A stretch of DNA of 64,000 bases from CALNXN01 sp942490645 (GTDB lineage: Bacteria > Pseudomonadota > Alphaproteobacteria > Rhodobacterales > Rhodobacteraceae). The notes below the pieces were generated by a model. It searched no databases. It had not been told where the DNA came from and was given only the letters and a program-made list of their open reading frames with translations. The position numbers and the translations under genes are program-made. Positions within the stretch are counted from its first letter, which is position 1; every line of letters begins with the position of its first letter. Shown one piece after another: positions 34,392 to 43,306 of the stretch. The stretch spans positions 558,001 to 622,000 of the forward strand of contig CALNXN010000010.1 in the NCBI GenBank assembly GCA_942490645.1, read 5' to 3'.

Positions 34392-35600
34392 ATGAGAAAA
34401 TCATTGCTGCTTTGTATGACCGCACTTGCCGGGGGGCTGGTCATACCGTCCACTGGGATGGCGACCACAATCACGTCTTGGAACACGACAAACGTAGATG
34501 TCGGAGCGCCCGTGACCGGGACGGACGACGGCGCAAGCGTGGTCTATGACCGCGACGCAACTGACCCTGCGGCGCAGTCAAATGGCCAGATTTATTACGC
34601 AGCACCCGAGGCTAACGCACCGGGGCTGGAGGTGCTGAATGGCACCTACACCGCAGGTGGCAACACCTACGATGGTTGCTTGATCGCGACCAGCACCGCC
34701 ACTTGCACCAGCGACTTCCAAAGCGGCAAGCGGTTCAAGGAACAACTGACCGACACAGGATCCGTTGATCTGGTGTTCAACACCACGCCGGGCGATGAAA
34801 GCACACTTTATCAGGCATTTCACCGCGTGGTGAACCTGACCGGTGCGCAGATCGAAGGATTCGAGTTGAGCCTCGGTGTCGGTGTCGGGTCCGACTTTGT
34901 GCAATCAGGCGCGAATGACGGTCTCAGCTTCTCCTCTACCGTCGAACTGGGGCCAGATAAGGTGTCTGCGTTCTCGCAATACCCCTTTGGCCTTTTTGGC
35001 GATGACGCCCAGCCCAACCCCAACCCGGTGTTCACACTTGATGGGTTCTTTCAGGGTGATGGCCGTTCCGGGTTCAACCTCACGATCGGCGAGGACATGA
35101 TCGCCAGCAATGGATACTATGGCGAATACGACGATCTGTTCGACAACTGGTTGTCCAAGGATCAGACGCCAGAGGGGCTGTTGTGGGACTATTCAGGTGG
35201 TGTCTCGGACCCGCTGGTAATGGCGTGGGACAATGGCACCGAATGGGAAGTGCGCCGCGGTATCGATGATGCGCTGGACGGTGTCTTGGGTGTTCTGAGC
35301 GTCAACGACGTCTTTGCCTTGGATGAAGCGGATTGGGAAACTTTCAGCTATGCCGATCTGGCCGGGGTGCAGGGGTTCCTGTCCGGCGTCGATCTTTTTG
35401 CTGACCCGATCGAGGATCTGGCCAACCTCAACCTCAACTACGCCATCGCACTTGATGAACGGTGGACGTCCAGCAGCTTTACCCTGCGCCTGAGTTCTAC
35501 CGCAGTGCCTGCTGCTGTGCCGCTGCCGGCATCTGCGCCTTTGATGCTGGCCGGGTTTGCGCTCATGGCTGCCATGCGGCGTCGTCGCCGCGCGGCATAA
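34392..35600 (+). CDS. Secreted choice-of-anchor F-type protein with VPLPA-CTERM signal
   Basis: A 402-residue surface or envelope protein. It has a signal peptide (LLCMTALAGGLVIPSTGMA), a beta-rich extracellular domain with acidic loops (ITSWNTTNVDVG, FHRVVNLTGAQIEGFELSLG, DNWLSKDQTPEGLLWDYSGG), and a C-terminal sorting tail: VPLPASAPLMLAGF, hydrophobic AALMAAM-type stretch and MRRRRRAA. This tripartite tail is the VPLPA-CTERM variant recognised by exosortase systems. The exosortase itself is not in the window. The gene has its own upstream region and terminator, so it is monocistronic. Confidence 0.85.
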   Translation: MRKSLLLCMTALAGGLVIPSTGMATTITSWNTTNVDVGAPVTGTDDGASVVYDRDATDPAAQSNGQIYYAAPEANAPGLEVLNGTYTAGGNTYDGCLIATSTATCTSDFQSGKRFKEQLTDTGSVDLVFNTTPGDESTLYQAFHRVVNLTGAQIEGFELSLGVGVGSDFVQSGANDGLSFSSTVELGPDKVSAFSQYPFGLFGDDAQPNPNPVFTLDGFFQGDGRSGFNLTIGEDMIASNGYYGEYDDLFDNWLSKDQTPEGLLWDYSGGVSDPLVMAWDNGTEWEVRRGIDDALDGVLGVLSVNDVFALDEADWETFSYADLAGVQGFLSGVDLFADPIEDLANLNLNYAIALDERWTSSSFTLRLSSTAVPAAVPLPASAPLMLAGFALMAAMRRRRRAA

Positions 35601-35679
35601 GTCGGCGCTAAAATCCGGCTTGGTGGTCGCGCGGGGACCGTCGTCTCTTCCCCCCTCGTAACACCGCGTTAGACCACCG

Positions 35680-35712
35680 GGGCGCCCCCATCACGAGGGG
35701 GCGCCCTTTTTC
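35680..35712 (+). terminator. Intrinsic terminator after the VPLPA-CTERM gene
   Basis: GGGGCGCCCCC and GAGGGGGCGCCC form a strong GC stem with a short ATCAC loop and five T, about 80 bases downstream of the stop. Confidence 0.88.
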
Positions 35713-35839
35713 ATTTGGGTCGCCGGACGTCCACCTGACCGAACGTCACCCTGCCCCGTGATTTCCCTGCCCTCGCCGCTTTGTCGCCCTTATTAACCAT
35801 CACACCCAAGGGTTGAAAAGACAGACACGAGGCAGGGTT

Positions 35840-37426
35840 ATGTCCAACACATTTTTCGACGTGCAATCAGCGTTGCTTTATAATGAAGCGCCGCAAATTG
35901 ATGCAAAATGGCTTGAGGAACGCTTGTGCGCACAGGCCGAACGACATGGCCTTCCCGGCCCTATCGCGGTTTTGCCGGGGCTGACCAACGCCCGCGAATT
36001 CGCCTTTGCCGGTTGCGGTGTGCACGTCATGATGGCTGTGCATACACAACCCTTGCAGCAAGACGCCTTTGCCCTGCAACTCAGCGCCCCCATTCGCAAA
36101 CTCAAGACCTGCGATTTTGAGACGATCATCAAAACCCACAAACAGGCCATTGTGATCAACGTGGGCGATGGCGAGCTGCCAACACCCGTGGAAACCCGTC
36201 ATCTGATGGCCGAAATGGGTATCGGAGAACCCGCCGATCCACTGATCAAACTGACGGTTCTGCATCTGGTCATTCAGGCGATTGCCGAGTTGCAAGCGCC
36301 GTTGATGACAGATTTCCTGCCCTCTCAATCGCTGCTGTCGCCCGAAGAACTGGCCGCCGTGGCGGATATGGGTCTGCCTGTGCCGATCCTGTTTCATCCC
36401 TATCCTGTGGATGGTGGCAAGGATGCGTCTGGCGCGCTGCGTCTGGGTATGATGGCGATCCATTCCGAGCATCTGATCGGCAAGGTGATGGAGCTTGAGG
36501 CCGTGCCCGAAGGTGTTGATACCGCGACGATGATCAACCTGATGGCCTCGCTGATCATGGAGCACCGCAAGGGCACGCTGCCGCTGGAGCATGGCGATGT
36601 GTTGCAGGAATCCGAAGGTCTGGCGCTCTACATTCGCCACGAAGCCCCGGCCAAACCCGGTGAAGCCCTGCGTTTGATCGCCAGCTTTGATACGCCTGCG
36701 TCTGGCCCCGCACCCGTGGCAGAGCCGCCTGCACCGCAGCCCGAGCCAGCAATCGCCCTGCAGCAACCCGCGTCGGATGTCGCACCGGCCCCTGCATCTG
36801 ATCCGGGCCAGAGCGCATTTCAGGACCGTATCGCCAAGCTCAAGGCCAAGGCCGTGCCCTCGGAAGAGGCGCCGCACGTCGCGCAACCCCTGCCCGACGT
36901 CAGCGGCATTGATCCGCAGCCAAAGACCAAAAAGGGCTATCTTGCTGCAATGGATTTCCCGGTTTCGTGGTCGACGATCAAAATCGGGACGGCCGCGCTC
37001 TTTTTCGTGGCGCTCTATCTCTTCAACCCCAGCGCGATGCTGGAAAGCCGCATTGCCGCCCAGATGGACAGCCAGACCGCCTTTTCCGGCGCTATGCGCG
37101 GTGAGGTTCACAACCTCGCCAACCAGATGTCCGGTGACGCAATGCAAACCCAGCAATCTGATCGACCCAAACCGGTCGCGATCCAGGGTCTGACCGACAC
37201 CGACAGACGCATTCTGGACGTCATCCAATCCCGCACGGCACCCACCGACGAACGACCCACGCCGACGGAAAAGCCCAAAGGCCAATTTATCGTGGCAGGC
37301 ACCGACGCGGACGGAAACCGCATCATCTATCGCCGCGAACTCAGCGACGACACCGACCGCGAACAAATCATGCAAGAGGTGCTGACCGGCACCCTGCGCA
37401 GCGAATTGATCAAAGCCGCCGAATAA
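35840..37426 (+). CDS. Membrane-anchored DUF4261-like protein A
   Basis: A 528-residue protein of unknown function. Residues 1-285 form a globular domain resembling DUF4261 (FDVQSALLYNEAP, THKQAIVINVGDG, MAIHSEHLIGKVMELEAVPE, LASLIMEHRKGTLPLEHGD). A proline/alanine-rich linker of about 80 residues follows, then one membrane helix (STIKIGTAALFFVALYLF) and a C-terminal 135-residue part with GQFIVAGTDADGNRIIYRRE. ATG 35840 replaces a TTG in the same frame. The same layout (domain, proline linker, membrane helix) recurs in the protein two genes downstream, with a transglycosylase between them. Confidence 0.7.
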   Translation: MSNTFFDVQSALLYNEAPQIDAKWLEERLCAQAERHGLPGPIAVLPGLTNAREFAFAGCGVHVMMAVHTQPLQQDAFALQLSAPIRKLKTCDFETIIKTHKQAIVINVGDGELPTPVETRHLMAEMGIGEPADPLIKLTVLHLVIQAIAELQAPLMTDFLPSQSLLSPEELAAVADMGLPVPILFHPYPVDGGKDASGALRLGMMAIHSEHLIGKVMELEAVPEGVDTATMINLMASLIMEHRKGTLPLEHGDVLQESEGLALYIRHEAPAKPGEALRLIASFDTPASGPAPVAEPPAPQPEPAIALQQPASDVAPAPASDPGQSAFQDRIAKLKAKAVPSEEAPHVAQPLPDVSGIDPQPKTKKGYLAAMDFPVSWSTIKIGTAALFFVALYLFNPSAMLESRIAAQMDSQTAFSGAMRGEVHNLANQMSGDAMQTQQSDRPKPVAIQGLTDTDRRILDVIQSRTAPTDERPTPTEKPKGQFIVAGTDADGNRIIYRRELSDDTDREQIMQEVLTGTLRSELIKAAE

Positions 37427-37522
37427 GGCGCACCCAAAACGCCGTGCGCCAGATTTTACTTGGCGCGCGGCACCGCCTGCGGGCATAGTTCCCCGGTATT
37501 ATCACCATTGGGGGCGTTTCTC

Positions 37523-38320
37523 ATGCGCAGCGGACTTGCAATCACCGTTTTGATCACCGGTCTTGTCGCGGGTGCGGCACACTCCGCCACCTGCTCGAAC
37601 ACCTCCGCCGGTTTTGAGGCGTGGAAAGCCGCCTTTGCCTCGGAAGCCAAACGCGCGGGCGTCAAATCCAAAGGGTTGCAGGCCCTGTCGGGCGCGCGCT
37701 ACGCCAGCCGCACCATCGCCGCCGACCGCAACCAAAGGTCGTTCCGCTACACGCTAGAAAAGTTCATGCAGGTGCGCGGCGCCGACACCATCGTGGCGCA
37801 GGGGCGCAAGCGCAAGGCGCGCAACCCGGATTTCTACGCCGCATTGGAACGGCAGTATGGTGTGCCCGCCGGGGTGCTGATCGCAATTCACGGGATGGAA
37901 ACGGCCTTTGGCGGCTTTATGGGGGACAGCGAGGTCGTCTCGGCCATCGTCACGCTGACCTTCGATTGCCGCCGCTCCGAATTCTTTGCCCCTCATGCCA
38001 TCGGCGCGCTGAAACTAGTGGATCAAGGGGCCATCACGCCGCAAACCAAAGGCGCCAAACACGGCGAGTTGGGCCATACACAGTTCCTGCCCGGCAATGC
38101 GCTTACGTATGGCGTGGATGCCACCGGCGACGGGCGTGTGGATTTCTACAATCAAACCGATGCGCTGGCCTCCACCGCGAATTTCCTGCGCCAAAAGGGC
38201 TGGAAACCCGGGCGCGGCTATCAAGAGGGCCAGCCCAATTTCGCCGTGATCGAACAATGGAACGCGGCAAGCGTCTATCAAAAAGCCATCGCGATCATGG
38301 CCGCGCGCATTGATGGGTGA
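37523..38320 (+). CDS. MltB-like lytic murein transglycosylase
   Basis: A 265-residue exported enzyme with a signal peptide (GLAITVLITGLVAGAAHS). The SLT_2/MltB fold is clear: YGVPAGVLIAIHGMETAFGG with the catalytic Glu, DCRRSEFFAPHAIGALKLVD, GELGHTQFLPGNALTYGVDA and DALASTANFLRQKGWKPGRG. It lacks the C-terminal peptidoglycan-binding domain of longer relatives. GGGGGC precedes ATG 37523. It cuts glycan strands with 1,6-anhydro product formation in family members. It sits between two membrane-anchored proteins of like design, which suggests a shared job at the wall. Confidence 0.9.
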   Translation: MRSGLAITVLITGLVAGAAHSATCSNTSAGFEAWKAAFASEAKRAGVKSKGLQALSGARYASRTIAADRNQRSFRYTLEKFMQVRGADTIVAQGRKRKARNPDFYAALERQYGVPAGVLIAIHGMETAFGGFMGDSEVVSAIVTLTFDCRRSEFFAPHAIGALKLVDQGAITPQTKGAKHGELGHTQFLPGNALTYGVDATGDGRVDFYNQTDALASTANFLRQKGWKPGRGYQEGQPNFAVIEQWNAASVYQKAIAIMAARIDG

Positions 38321-38386
38321 TCTTGAAATCGTCACACTGACGCCCGGTTGATGCCTCAGGCACTTTGCACGTTTCGGTCCGAAGAC

Positions 38387-39685
38387 ATGCAGCAAAAGGT
38401 GCCCCCCTTGTCCCATCTTCCCTTGGCCCCCATACAAACCGCCCTTTTGTTCGAAGCGCCGGATCATGCCACCTCGATCGCCACGCGTTGGGACTGGGTG
38501 ATTGCACAGCTCAATACCCGCCTTGGCGCACTCGCCGGCCACTTCCATCCGATCAACGTCACGCCGGGCAGCCATTTCGCGTTGATCGGCAATGCGCAAA
38601 ACACGCTACACACCACCGTTGAATTGATGCCGGAACCATTGGGCCTGGATGGCTTTGGCGACGTCCTCAACAACACCTTGTACCGTAGCTATCACACCGA
38701 CCGTATCGAGGCCGTGACCGCCCACAAGGCAGCCATATTGGTGGGTGTTGGACTGGGTGAGGTACCCTTTCCTGCCGATCATCCGGTGATTGCCCAGCTT
38801 GGCATGACCGACGAGATCACCGGCGGGCAAGATCAGGCCAAATATGAATTGCGCCTGCGCATCGCCCAGACCCTTGGCGCTATCCTGTGCGAATCGCAGA
38901 TGCCCACAATCGTTCACTGGACCCAATCGCAACAGCTGTTGCCCGGTGCAGCCTTCGTCTCGCTGGCAAATGCCGATTTCTCTTTGCCGCTCTATGTGGA
39001 TTGCAACGTCTTTGGCACCGGTGAAATGGAAGGCGGCAGCCAGAAGGTTGGCATCAACGGATCAGGCAGCCAGTTTCTGCTGGGGGCGCATGTCTACTTC
39101 GAAGAAGATCCGCAACCCTTTATGAACAGTTACAAAACTGTGCTTGGTTTTGTCGCCTATTGCCGCCAGATCGGACGCGTGCTGCGCGACGATGAAACCT
39201 TCGACGGCCCCAATGGCGAAACCATCTGCGTGCGCCACACCCGCACCTCCGACGGGCTTGGGCCTGCGATCTCCTTGTGCCGCAAGGACCGGCTGTCGGT
39301 CACACCGGTGCCGCCCGCACCGTTAGCGGCAACCAACCTATCGGTTGACCCCAAACCACCTGCCCCAGCCCCTGAAACACCCGGTGTTGAGGCTTTTGCA
39401 GGGCAGTTCGGGCTGTCAACCCACACGCAACCGGCTCCAGCCTCTTCTGCTTCCACGATCACGCCTGCTACCGCATCCGCTCCTTGTGACCTGCCGCCCG
39501 GCGCGCTCAAACCGGTAGCGCCTGTGCAAACAACAGTGCTGGCGCAATTTGCGCCGATGGAATGGATGCGCGACTATGTGCTCGATGGCGGTGCGAAAAC
39601 CCGAACCCTCAAAGGTCAAGTGGCCCGCGTAGGCTTTGCCGTCACGGCCATCGCGGTGATGATGCTGGTCAGCGGCGCGTTCTGA
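38387..39685 (+). CDS. Membrane-anchored DUF4261-like protein B
   Basis: A protein of about 432 residues with an N-terminal domain (LPLAPIQTALLFEAPDH, VTAHKAAILVGVGLGEVPF, LLPGAAFVSLANADFSLPLY, MNSYKTVLGFVAYCRQIG, FDGPNGETICVRHTRTSD) that parallels the upstream protein A: the same 'HKA-ILVGVG' strand and late 'E-LI/LGF' helix. A proline/alanine linker leads to one C-terminal membrane helix (RVGFAVTAIAVMMLVSG) that ends the protein. The start is uncertain: ATG 38387 and ATG 38351 are both weakly supported. I infer that A and B are distant paralogues or partners. Confidence 0.65.
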   Translation: MQQKVPPLSHLPLAPIQTALLFEAPDHATSIATRWDWVIAQLNTRLGALAGHFHPINVTPGSHFALIGNAQNTLHTTVELMPEPLGLDGFGDVLNNTLYRSYHTDRIEAVTAHKAAILVGVGLGEVPFPADHPVIAQLGMTDEITGGQDQAKYELRLRIAQTLGAILCESQMPTIVHWTQSQQLLPGAAFVSLANADFSLPLYVDCNVFGTGEMEGGSQKVGINGSGSQFLLGAHVYFEEDPQPFMNSYKTVLGFVAYCRQIGRVLRDDETFDGPNGETICVRHTRTSDGLGPAISLCRKDRLSVTPVPPAPLAATNLSVDPKPPAPAPETPGVEAFAGQFGLSTHTQPAPASSASTITPATASAPCDLPPGALKPVAPVQTTVLAQFAPMEWMRDYVLDGGAKTRTLKGQVARVGFAVTAIAVMMLVSGAF

Positions 39686-39914
39686 CGCCGTCTTCCCACC
39701 TGCGGCGCAAAAGCCATACCTGCGCGACCGCTAAGCCCCGCCCCCTTGAACCTATTCCACCACCCGCCTATCTAGCGCGTCAAGGGTCAGGCCCCTGCCG
39801 TCCGCATTTGGTGAAGTCCTGTTTATCTCTCTCTCGTCCTGTCGCACTTCTGGCGCTGGCAATGCGGACACCGGTGATTTTCGGAAACACGCGACACGTG
39901 TCGGAGACAAGATC

Positions 39915-40343
39915 ATGACCCATACCATCCCCACCCGCGACGCCCTGAAAACGCAGGCCAAAGCCCTGCGCGCGGACCTCGGTGCGCGCGGCACACCCGT
40001 GACCCATTCGCAGGCTCTAGAAATGGTGGCCCATCAATGGGGCGCTCACGACTGGAACACGCTCAGCGCCCGCGCGAGCCAACCCAACGCGCCGCGTTTT
40101 GCACCCGGAGACCCGGTGACTGGCGCTTACCTCGGCCACCGGTTTTCCGGCACCGTCAAAGCCGCACGCGCGCAATCGGGCGGGTTCTGGAATCTGACGA
40201 TCCGTTTTGATGCGCCGGTTGACGTGGTGGCCTCTGCCCATTTCAGCAGCTTCCGCCAGCAGGTGACCGCAACGGTGAACGCAACCGGGCAAACGGTGCA
40301 GAAAACATCAGACGGGGTGCCGCATCTCAGTCTGGATGTATGA
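39915..40343 (+). CDS. Glyoxalase-related (PF20066-type) small protein
   Basis: A 142-residue cytosolic protein. The first 50 residues (LKTQAKALRADLGARG, THSQALEMVAHQWGAHDWNTL) are the helical 'glyoxalase-related' module often found beside glyoxalase superfamily domains. The rest is beta-rich (GAYLGHRFSGTVKAARAQSG, LTIRFDAPVDVV, FSSFRQQVTATVNATG) and contains no metal-binding set that I can see. Function unknown. It follows protein B by 230 bases and is closed by its own terminator. Confidence 0.7.
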   Translation: MTHTIPTRDALKTQAKALRADLGARGTPVTHSQALEMVAHQWGAHDWNTLSARASQPNAPRFAPGDPVTGAYLGHRFSGTVKAARAQSGGFWNLTIRFDAPVDVVASAHFSSFRQQVTATVNATGQTVQKTSDGVPHLSLDV

Positions 40344-40348
40344 ACGAC

Positions 40349-40378
40349 AAAGGGCGGACCGCTTTGGCCCGCCCTTTT
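40349..40378 (+). terminator. Intrinsic terminator after the glyoxalase-related gene
   Basis: AAAGGGCGG and CCGCCCTTTT arms enclose a short loop and end in four T, six bases after the stop codon. Confidence 0.8.
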
Positions 40379-40539
40379 ATCTCATCAAGGCATCACATGG
40401 TCACCGTCATCACGCTGGTATCGATGCACACCCTCTTGCGCCGTTCAGGGCGCGCAAAGCTGCCAGCGGCATTTACCTGCGCGCCGATCCGCCGCGATCG
40501 ACCCGCACAAGGCACATGCAATGGCCCACAGACGCTTTT

Positions 40540-41274
40540 TCACAGTGAACCCTGCCCTATGCGCGCAACATAGGTGTGGATCGAAAACACGACCGCCTGC
40601 GTGTCTGGCATCCGCACGATGCATTGGCGTTCCGCACGCGCGTAACGGCCGTGGCCGGTATCCGTTTCGCGACGTGGATCGGTTTCGCGGCGCGGCTGGT
40701 GCAATTCGGCATCCGCATAGATCAGCTGATTGAACCGCCACAACGGTCGGCCCACCTGCACCCCGTCAAAAAGCCTCTGCACCCGTGTCGACACCGACGC
40801 ATCATACTCTGCGACGGGCCCATGAATGCGCCCCAAGGGCTGGCCGATCTTGTCCTCCAGATGCCAACTGGCCGGAAAGCACAGACAGGCGGCGGTCAAT
40901 ACATGTTCGTCCCCCTGCTTTTGCAGAACGCAGATGTCCTCTTGGACCAACTGTCCCAAAACCACCAGCGGCGGTCCATCGAGCGCCACTCGCGCCCCGT
41001 CCGGGCAAATCATCGCGCTCCCGTCCTGCACAAACCCCAAGTCCGGCAACAGCGTGAGCGCACGCTCCAGCACCTCGGCGCAGGCGGTTTCGGCCCCCGG
41101 CTCCATACGGTAGACATCACTCAAGCGCTCCGCCATCAACGCCCGGCGGCGCGCCATTTGCCCGGCGTAAGCCTCATCCACCCGCAGCCACGCGCCCTCC
41201 AGCGGCCGGACACCAGGCAAGGCGCGCGCGCGGCGCATGTCATCTGGAACTGCATCTTGCAATATCTCGACCAT
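40540..41274 (-). CDS. Heme-dependent oxidative N-demethylase family protein (DUF3445)
   Basis: A 244-residue protein of the DUF3445 family, to which the dimethylamine monooxygenase heme subunit belongs. Typical segments are GAWLRVDEAYAGQMARRRAL, GQLVQEDICVLQK, LTAACLCFPASWHLEDKIGQ, PLGRIHGPVAEYD and RPLWRFNQLIYADAEL. Members oxidatively demethylate methylated amines using a heme. The usual partners (flavin and ferredoxin subunits) are not in the window, so the substrate is open. It is divergent from dddP with 119 bases between the starts, which makes co-control with methylated-osmolyte use plausible. Confidence 0.82.
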   Translation of the reverse strand: MVEILQDAVPDDMRRARALPGVRPLEGAWLRVDEAYAGQMARRRALMAERLSDVYRMEPGAETACAEVLERALTLLPDLGFVQDGSAMICPDGARVALDGPPLVVLGQLVQEDICVLQKQGDEHVLTAACLCFPASWHLEDKIGQPLGRIHGPVAEYDASVSTRVQRLFDGVQVGRPLWRFNQLIYADAELHQPRRETDPRRETDTGHGRYARAERQCIVRMPDTQAVVFSIHTYVARIGQGSL

Positions 41275-41315
41275 GGTCTTGTCCTACGTCGCCGGGCCCG
41301 CAACCGCATCAAAAA

Positions 41316-41369
41316 ACGACATTCCAAAAGGTCGTATTCTGTCGCACGGGGCCGAAAAAACTGTCGCAC
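41316..41369. promoter_or_regulatory. Candidate operator between dddP and the divergent DUF3445 gene
   Basis: Two elements lie in the 119-base divergent gap. One is an inverted repeat ACGAC-N10-GTCGT at about 41316-41335. The other is a direct repeat CTGTCGCAC at 41339-41347 and 41361-41369, a period of 22 bases or two helical turns. A regulator binding one face of the DNA would suit this spacing. No regulator gene is adjacent. Confidence 0.4.
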
Positions 41370-41393
41370 GCTGTCTTTAACAGGAGACGCCCC

Positions 41394-42734
41394 ATGAACC
41401 AGCATTACCGCGACACCCGCAAGATCGACCCCAACGCAGGCGCCACGCTGGGCGACGGCACCCCGAACGATGCCGACCGGATCGAGATCGGACCAACGCA
41501 GTTGGCGTTCCGCGAATGGGAAGCTGCGGGGTTGACGCTGCCCAACCTGGCGGCCATGCGCGAATACCGCTGGAAGCGTCTGACCCAACACATCGTGGAC
41601 CGTGAGTACGGCGGGCTCTTGATGTTCGACCCACTCAACATCCGCTACGCCACGGACAGCACCAACATGCAGCTGTGGAATACGCACAACCCCTTCCGTG
41701 CGGTACTATTGTGTGCGGACGGCCACATGGTGATCTGGGATTACAAGAATTCGCCGTTTCTGACCTCATTCAACCCACTGGTGCGCGAATTACGCTCGGG
41801 CGCGTCGATGTTCTATTTCTCTGCCGGTGACAAGATTGACCCGGTGGCCGACGAATTCGCCAACGAAGTCCGGGAATTGATGGCAAAGCATGCCGGCGGC
41901 AACAAGCGCCTCGCGGTCGACAAGATCATGTTGCACGGGGCTCGCGCGCTTGAGGCACAGGGATTCGAGATCAAGGACGGCGAGGAAGTCACCGAAAAAT
42001 CCCGCTCGATCAAAGGCCCCGATGAGCTTCTGGCCATGCGCTGCGCCAACCACGCCTGCGAAACCTCTGTGCAGGCGATGGAGGATTTCGCCCGCGCCAA
42101 TGTGGGCGACGGTAAAACGTCAGAAGATGATGTCTGGGCCGTGCTGCACGCTGAAAACATCCGCCGCGGCGGTGAATGGATCGAGACGCGGCTTCTGGCG
42201 TCTGGCCCCCGCACCAACCCGTGGTTTCAGGAATGTGGCCCGCGCATCTGCCAGCAAAACGAGATCATCAGTTTCGACACCGACCTTATAGGATCCTACG
42301 GCATTTGCATCGACACTTCACGCAGTTGGTGGATCGGAGACCGCAAACCGCGCCCCGACATGATCTACGCCATGCAGCACGCCCACGAACACATCATGAC
42401 CAACATGGAAATGATCAAACCCGGCGTGATGATCCCCGAACTGACCGCCAATTGCCACGTGCTGGATGACAAGTTTCAGGCCCAGAAATATGGTTGCCTG
42501 ATGCACGGCGTCGGCCTGTGCGATGAATGGCCACTCGTGGCCTACCCCGACAAGGCGATGGCAGGCGCGTTCGACTATCCTTTGGAACCCGGCATGGTGC
42601 TGTGTGTCGAGGCGGCCGTGGGCGAGGTTGGCGGTGACTTTACCATCAAACTCGAGGATCAGGTGCTGGTGACGGAGGACGGCTTCGAGAACCTCACGAC
42701 CTATCCCTTCGACAAGGCGCTGATGGGCGGGTGA
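41394..42734 (+). CDS. dddP: Dimethylsulfoniopropionate lyase DddP
   Basis: A 446-residue M24-fold enzyme that cleaves DMSP to dimethyl sulfide and acrylate. The whole length matches roseobacter DddP, beginning MNQHYRDTRKIDPNAGATLG. All metal-site residues fall at the positions known for the family: Asp295 and Asp297 (SFDTDLIG), Asp307 (CIDTSR), His371 (MHGVGLCDEW), Glu406 (CVEAAVG) and Glu421 (KLEDQVL). The GDKIDP and LASGPRTNPWFQECGPR segments are also conserved. AGGAGA precedes the ATG. Repeats in the upstream gap are candidate control sites. The acrylate-handling genes are not in the window. Confidence 0.96.
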   Translation: MNQHYRDTRKIDPNAGATLGDGTPNDADRIEIGPTQLAFREWEAAGLTLPNLAAMREYRWKRLTQHIVDREYGGLLMFDPLNIRYATDSTNMQLWNTHNPFRAVLLCADGHMVIWDYKNSPFLTSFNPLVRELRSGASMFYFSAGDKIDPVADEFANEVRELMAKHAGGNKRLAVDKIMLHGARALEAQGFEIKDGEEVTEKSRSIKGPDELLAMRCANHACETSVQAMEDFARANVGDGKTSEDDVWAVLHAENIRRGGEWIETRLLASGPRTNPWFQECGPRICQQNEIISFDTDLIGSYGICIDTSRSWWIGDRKPRPDMIYAMQHAHEHIMTNMEMIKPGVMIPELTANCHVLDDKFQAQKYGCLMHGVGLCDEWPLVAYPDKAMAGAFDYPLEPGMVLCVEAAVGEVGGDFTIKLEDQVLVTEDGFENLTTYPFDKALMGG

Positions 42735-42841
42735 CCGGGTGACGGCGGTTGCAGGCTCCTCATGTGCGCCGTGCGAGACACTGCAGCCAATCACTTCGTC
42801 TGAGCGAAAGACCACCCTTCAGATAACTGGCGGTTTGGGCC

Positions 42842-42931
42842 TTATCCTTTGATGAGACGGTCGATCTGATACTTAACCGTCCTCACTGCGCTTTCGTTGG
42901 ACTTCAACGGGTTCAAGCGAACGTTTTGCAT
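42842..42931 (-). CDS. Possible 29-residue basic protein or gene fragment
   Basis: An ATG-initiated frame of 29 codons reads MQNVRLNPLKSNESAV then RTVKYQIDRLIKG before TAA. The composition looks protein-like and it occupies the otherwise empty gap between dddP and the chemoreceptor pair. It has no clear ribosome site. It may be the last piece of a lost gene. Confidence 0.25.
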   Translation of the reverse strand: MQNVRLNPLKSNESAVRTVKYQIDRLIKG

Positions 42932-42957
42932 TAGTCACATTTTAAACTCTGTCTGCG

Positions 42958-43305
42958 ATGCAGACACTTATGTTTAAGTCTGTGATTTGGTTATTCTCTG
43001 CGGTCTTGCTCGCCCTGATTGTGGGGCCTGTGACGTATGTTGCATCACAAGCGGGCCGGCCTGATCCGGCCGGTCTTTACTTGGTTATCGATACTGGTGG
43101 GCTATCGCTCTCCCAACATAAGTTGACCTCCTTCGGAGCAAGTGGCGTCGGTCCGTCGCGCAGTGCATTGGCGACAATGGTTCACGCTCCCCCCTCTTCG
43201 AGAGAGCAACTTCTATTGGCCGGCTACATTATGCTGCCTGCGGGAATGCTGGCTGCGATTTGCGGAATTGACCGCGTTGGAAATACTTTCATGAGGAGCA
43301 GTTAA
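42958..43305 (+). CDS. Small membrane protein coupled to a chemoreceptor
   Basis: A 115-residue protein with two membrane helices (VIWLFSAVLLALIVGPVTYV and LLLAGYIMLPAGMLAAICGI) and a loop of about 55 residues between them (GLYLVIDTGGLSLSQHKLTS), probably periplasmic. Its stop is one base from the start of the following chemoreceptor, and the GAGGAGC near its end can serve as that gene's ribosome site. The tight coupling suggests a joint sensor. I know no family for it. Confidence 0.65.
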   Translation: MQTLMFKSVIWLFSAVLLALIVGPVTYVASQAGRPDPAGLYLVIDTGGLSLSQHKLTSFGASGVGPSRSALATMVHAPPSSREQLLLAGYIMLPAGMLAAICGIDRVGNTFMRSS

Positions 43306-43306
43306 T

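Noticed and set aside
35867..37486. A 539-codon open frame antisense to membrane-anchored protein A
   Set aside because: Rich in His, Arg and Gly with no membrane segment or domain, while the plus-strand frame has a coherent domain, linker and helix.
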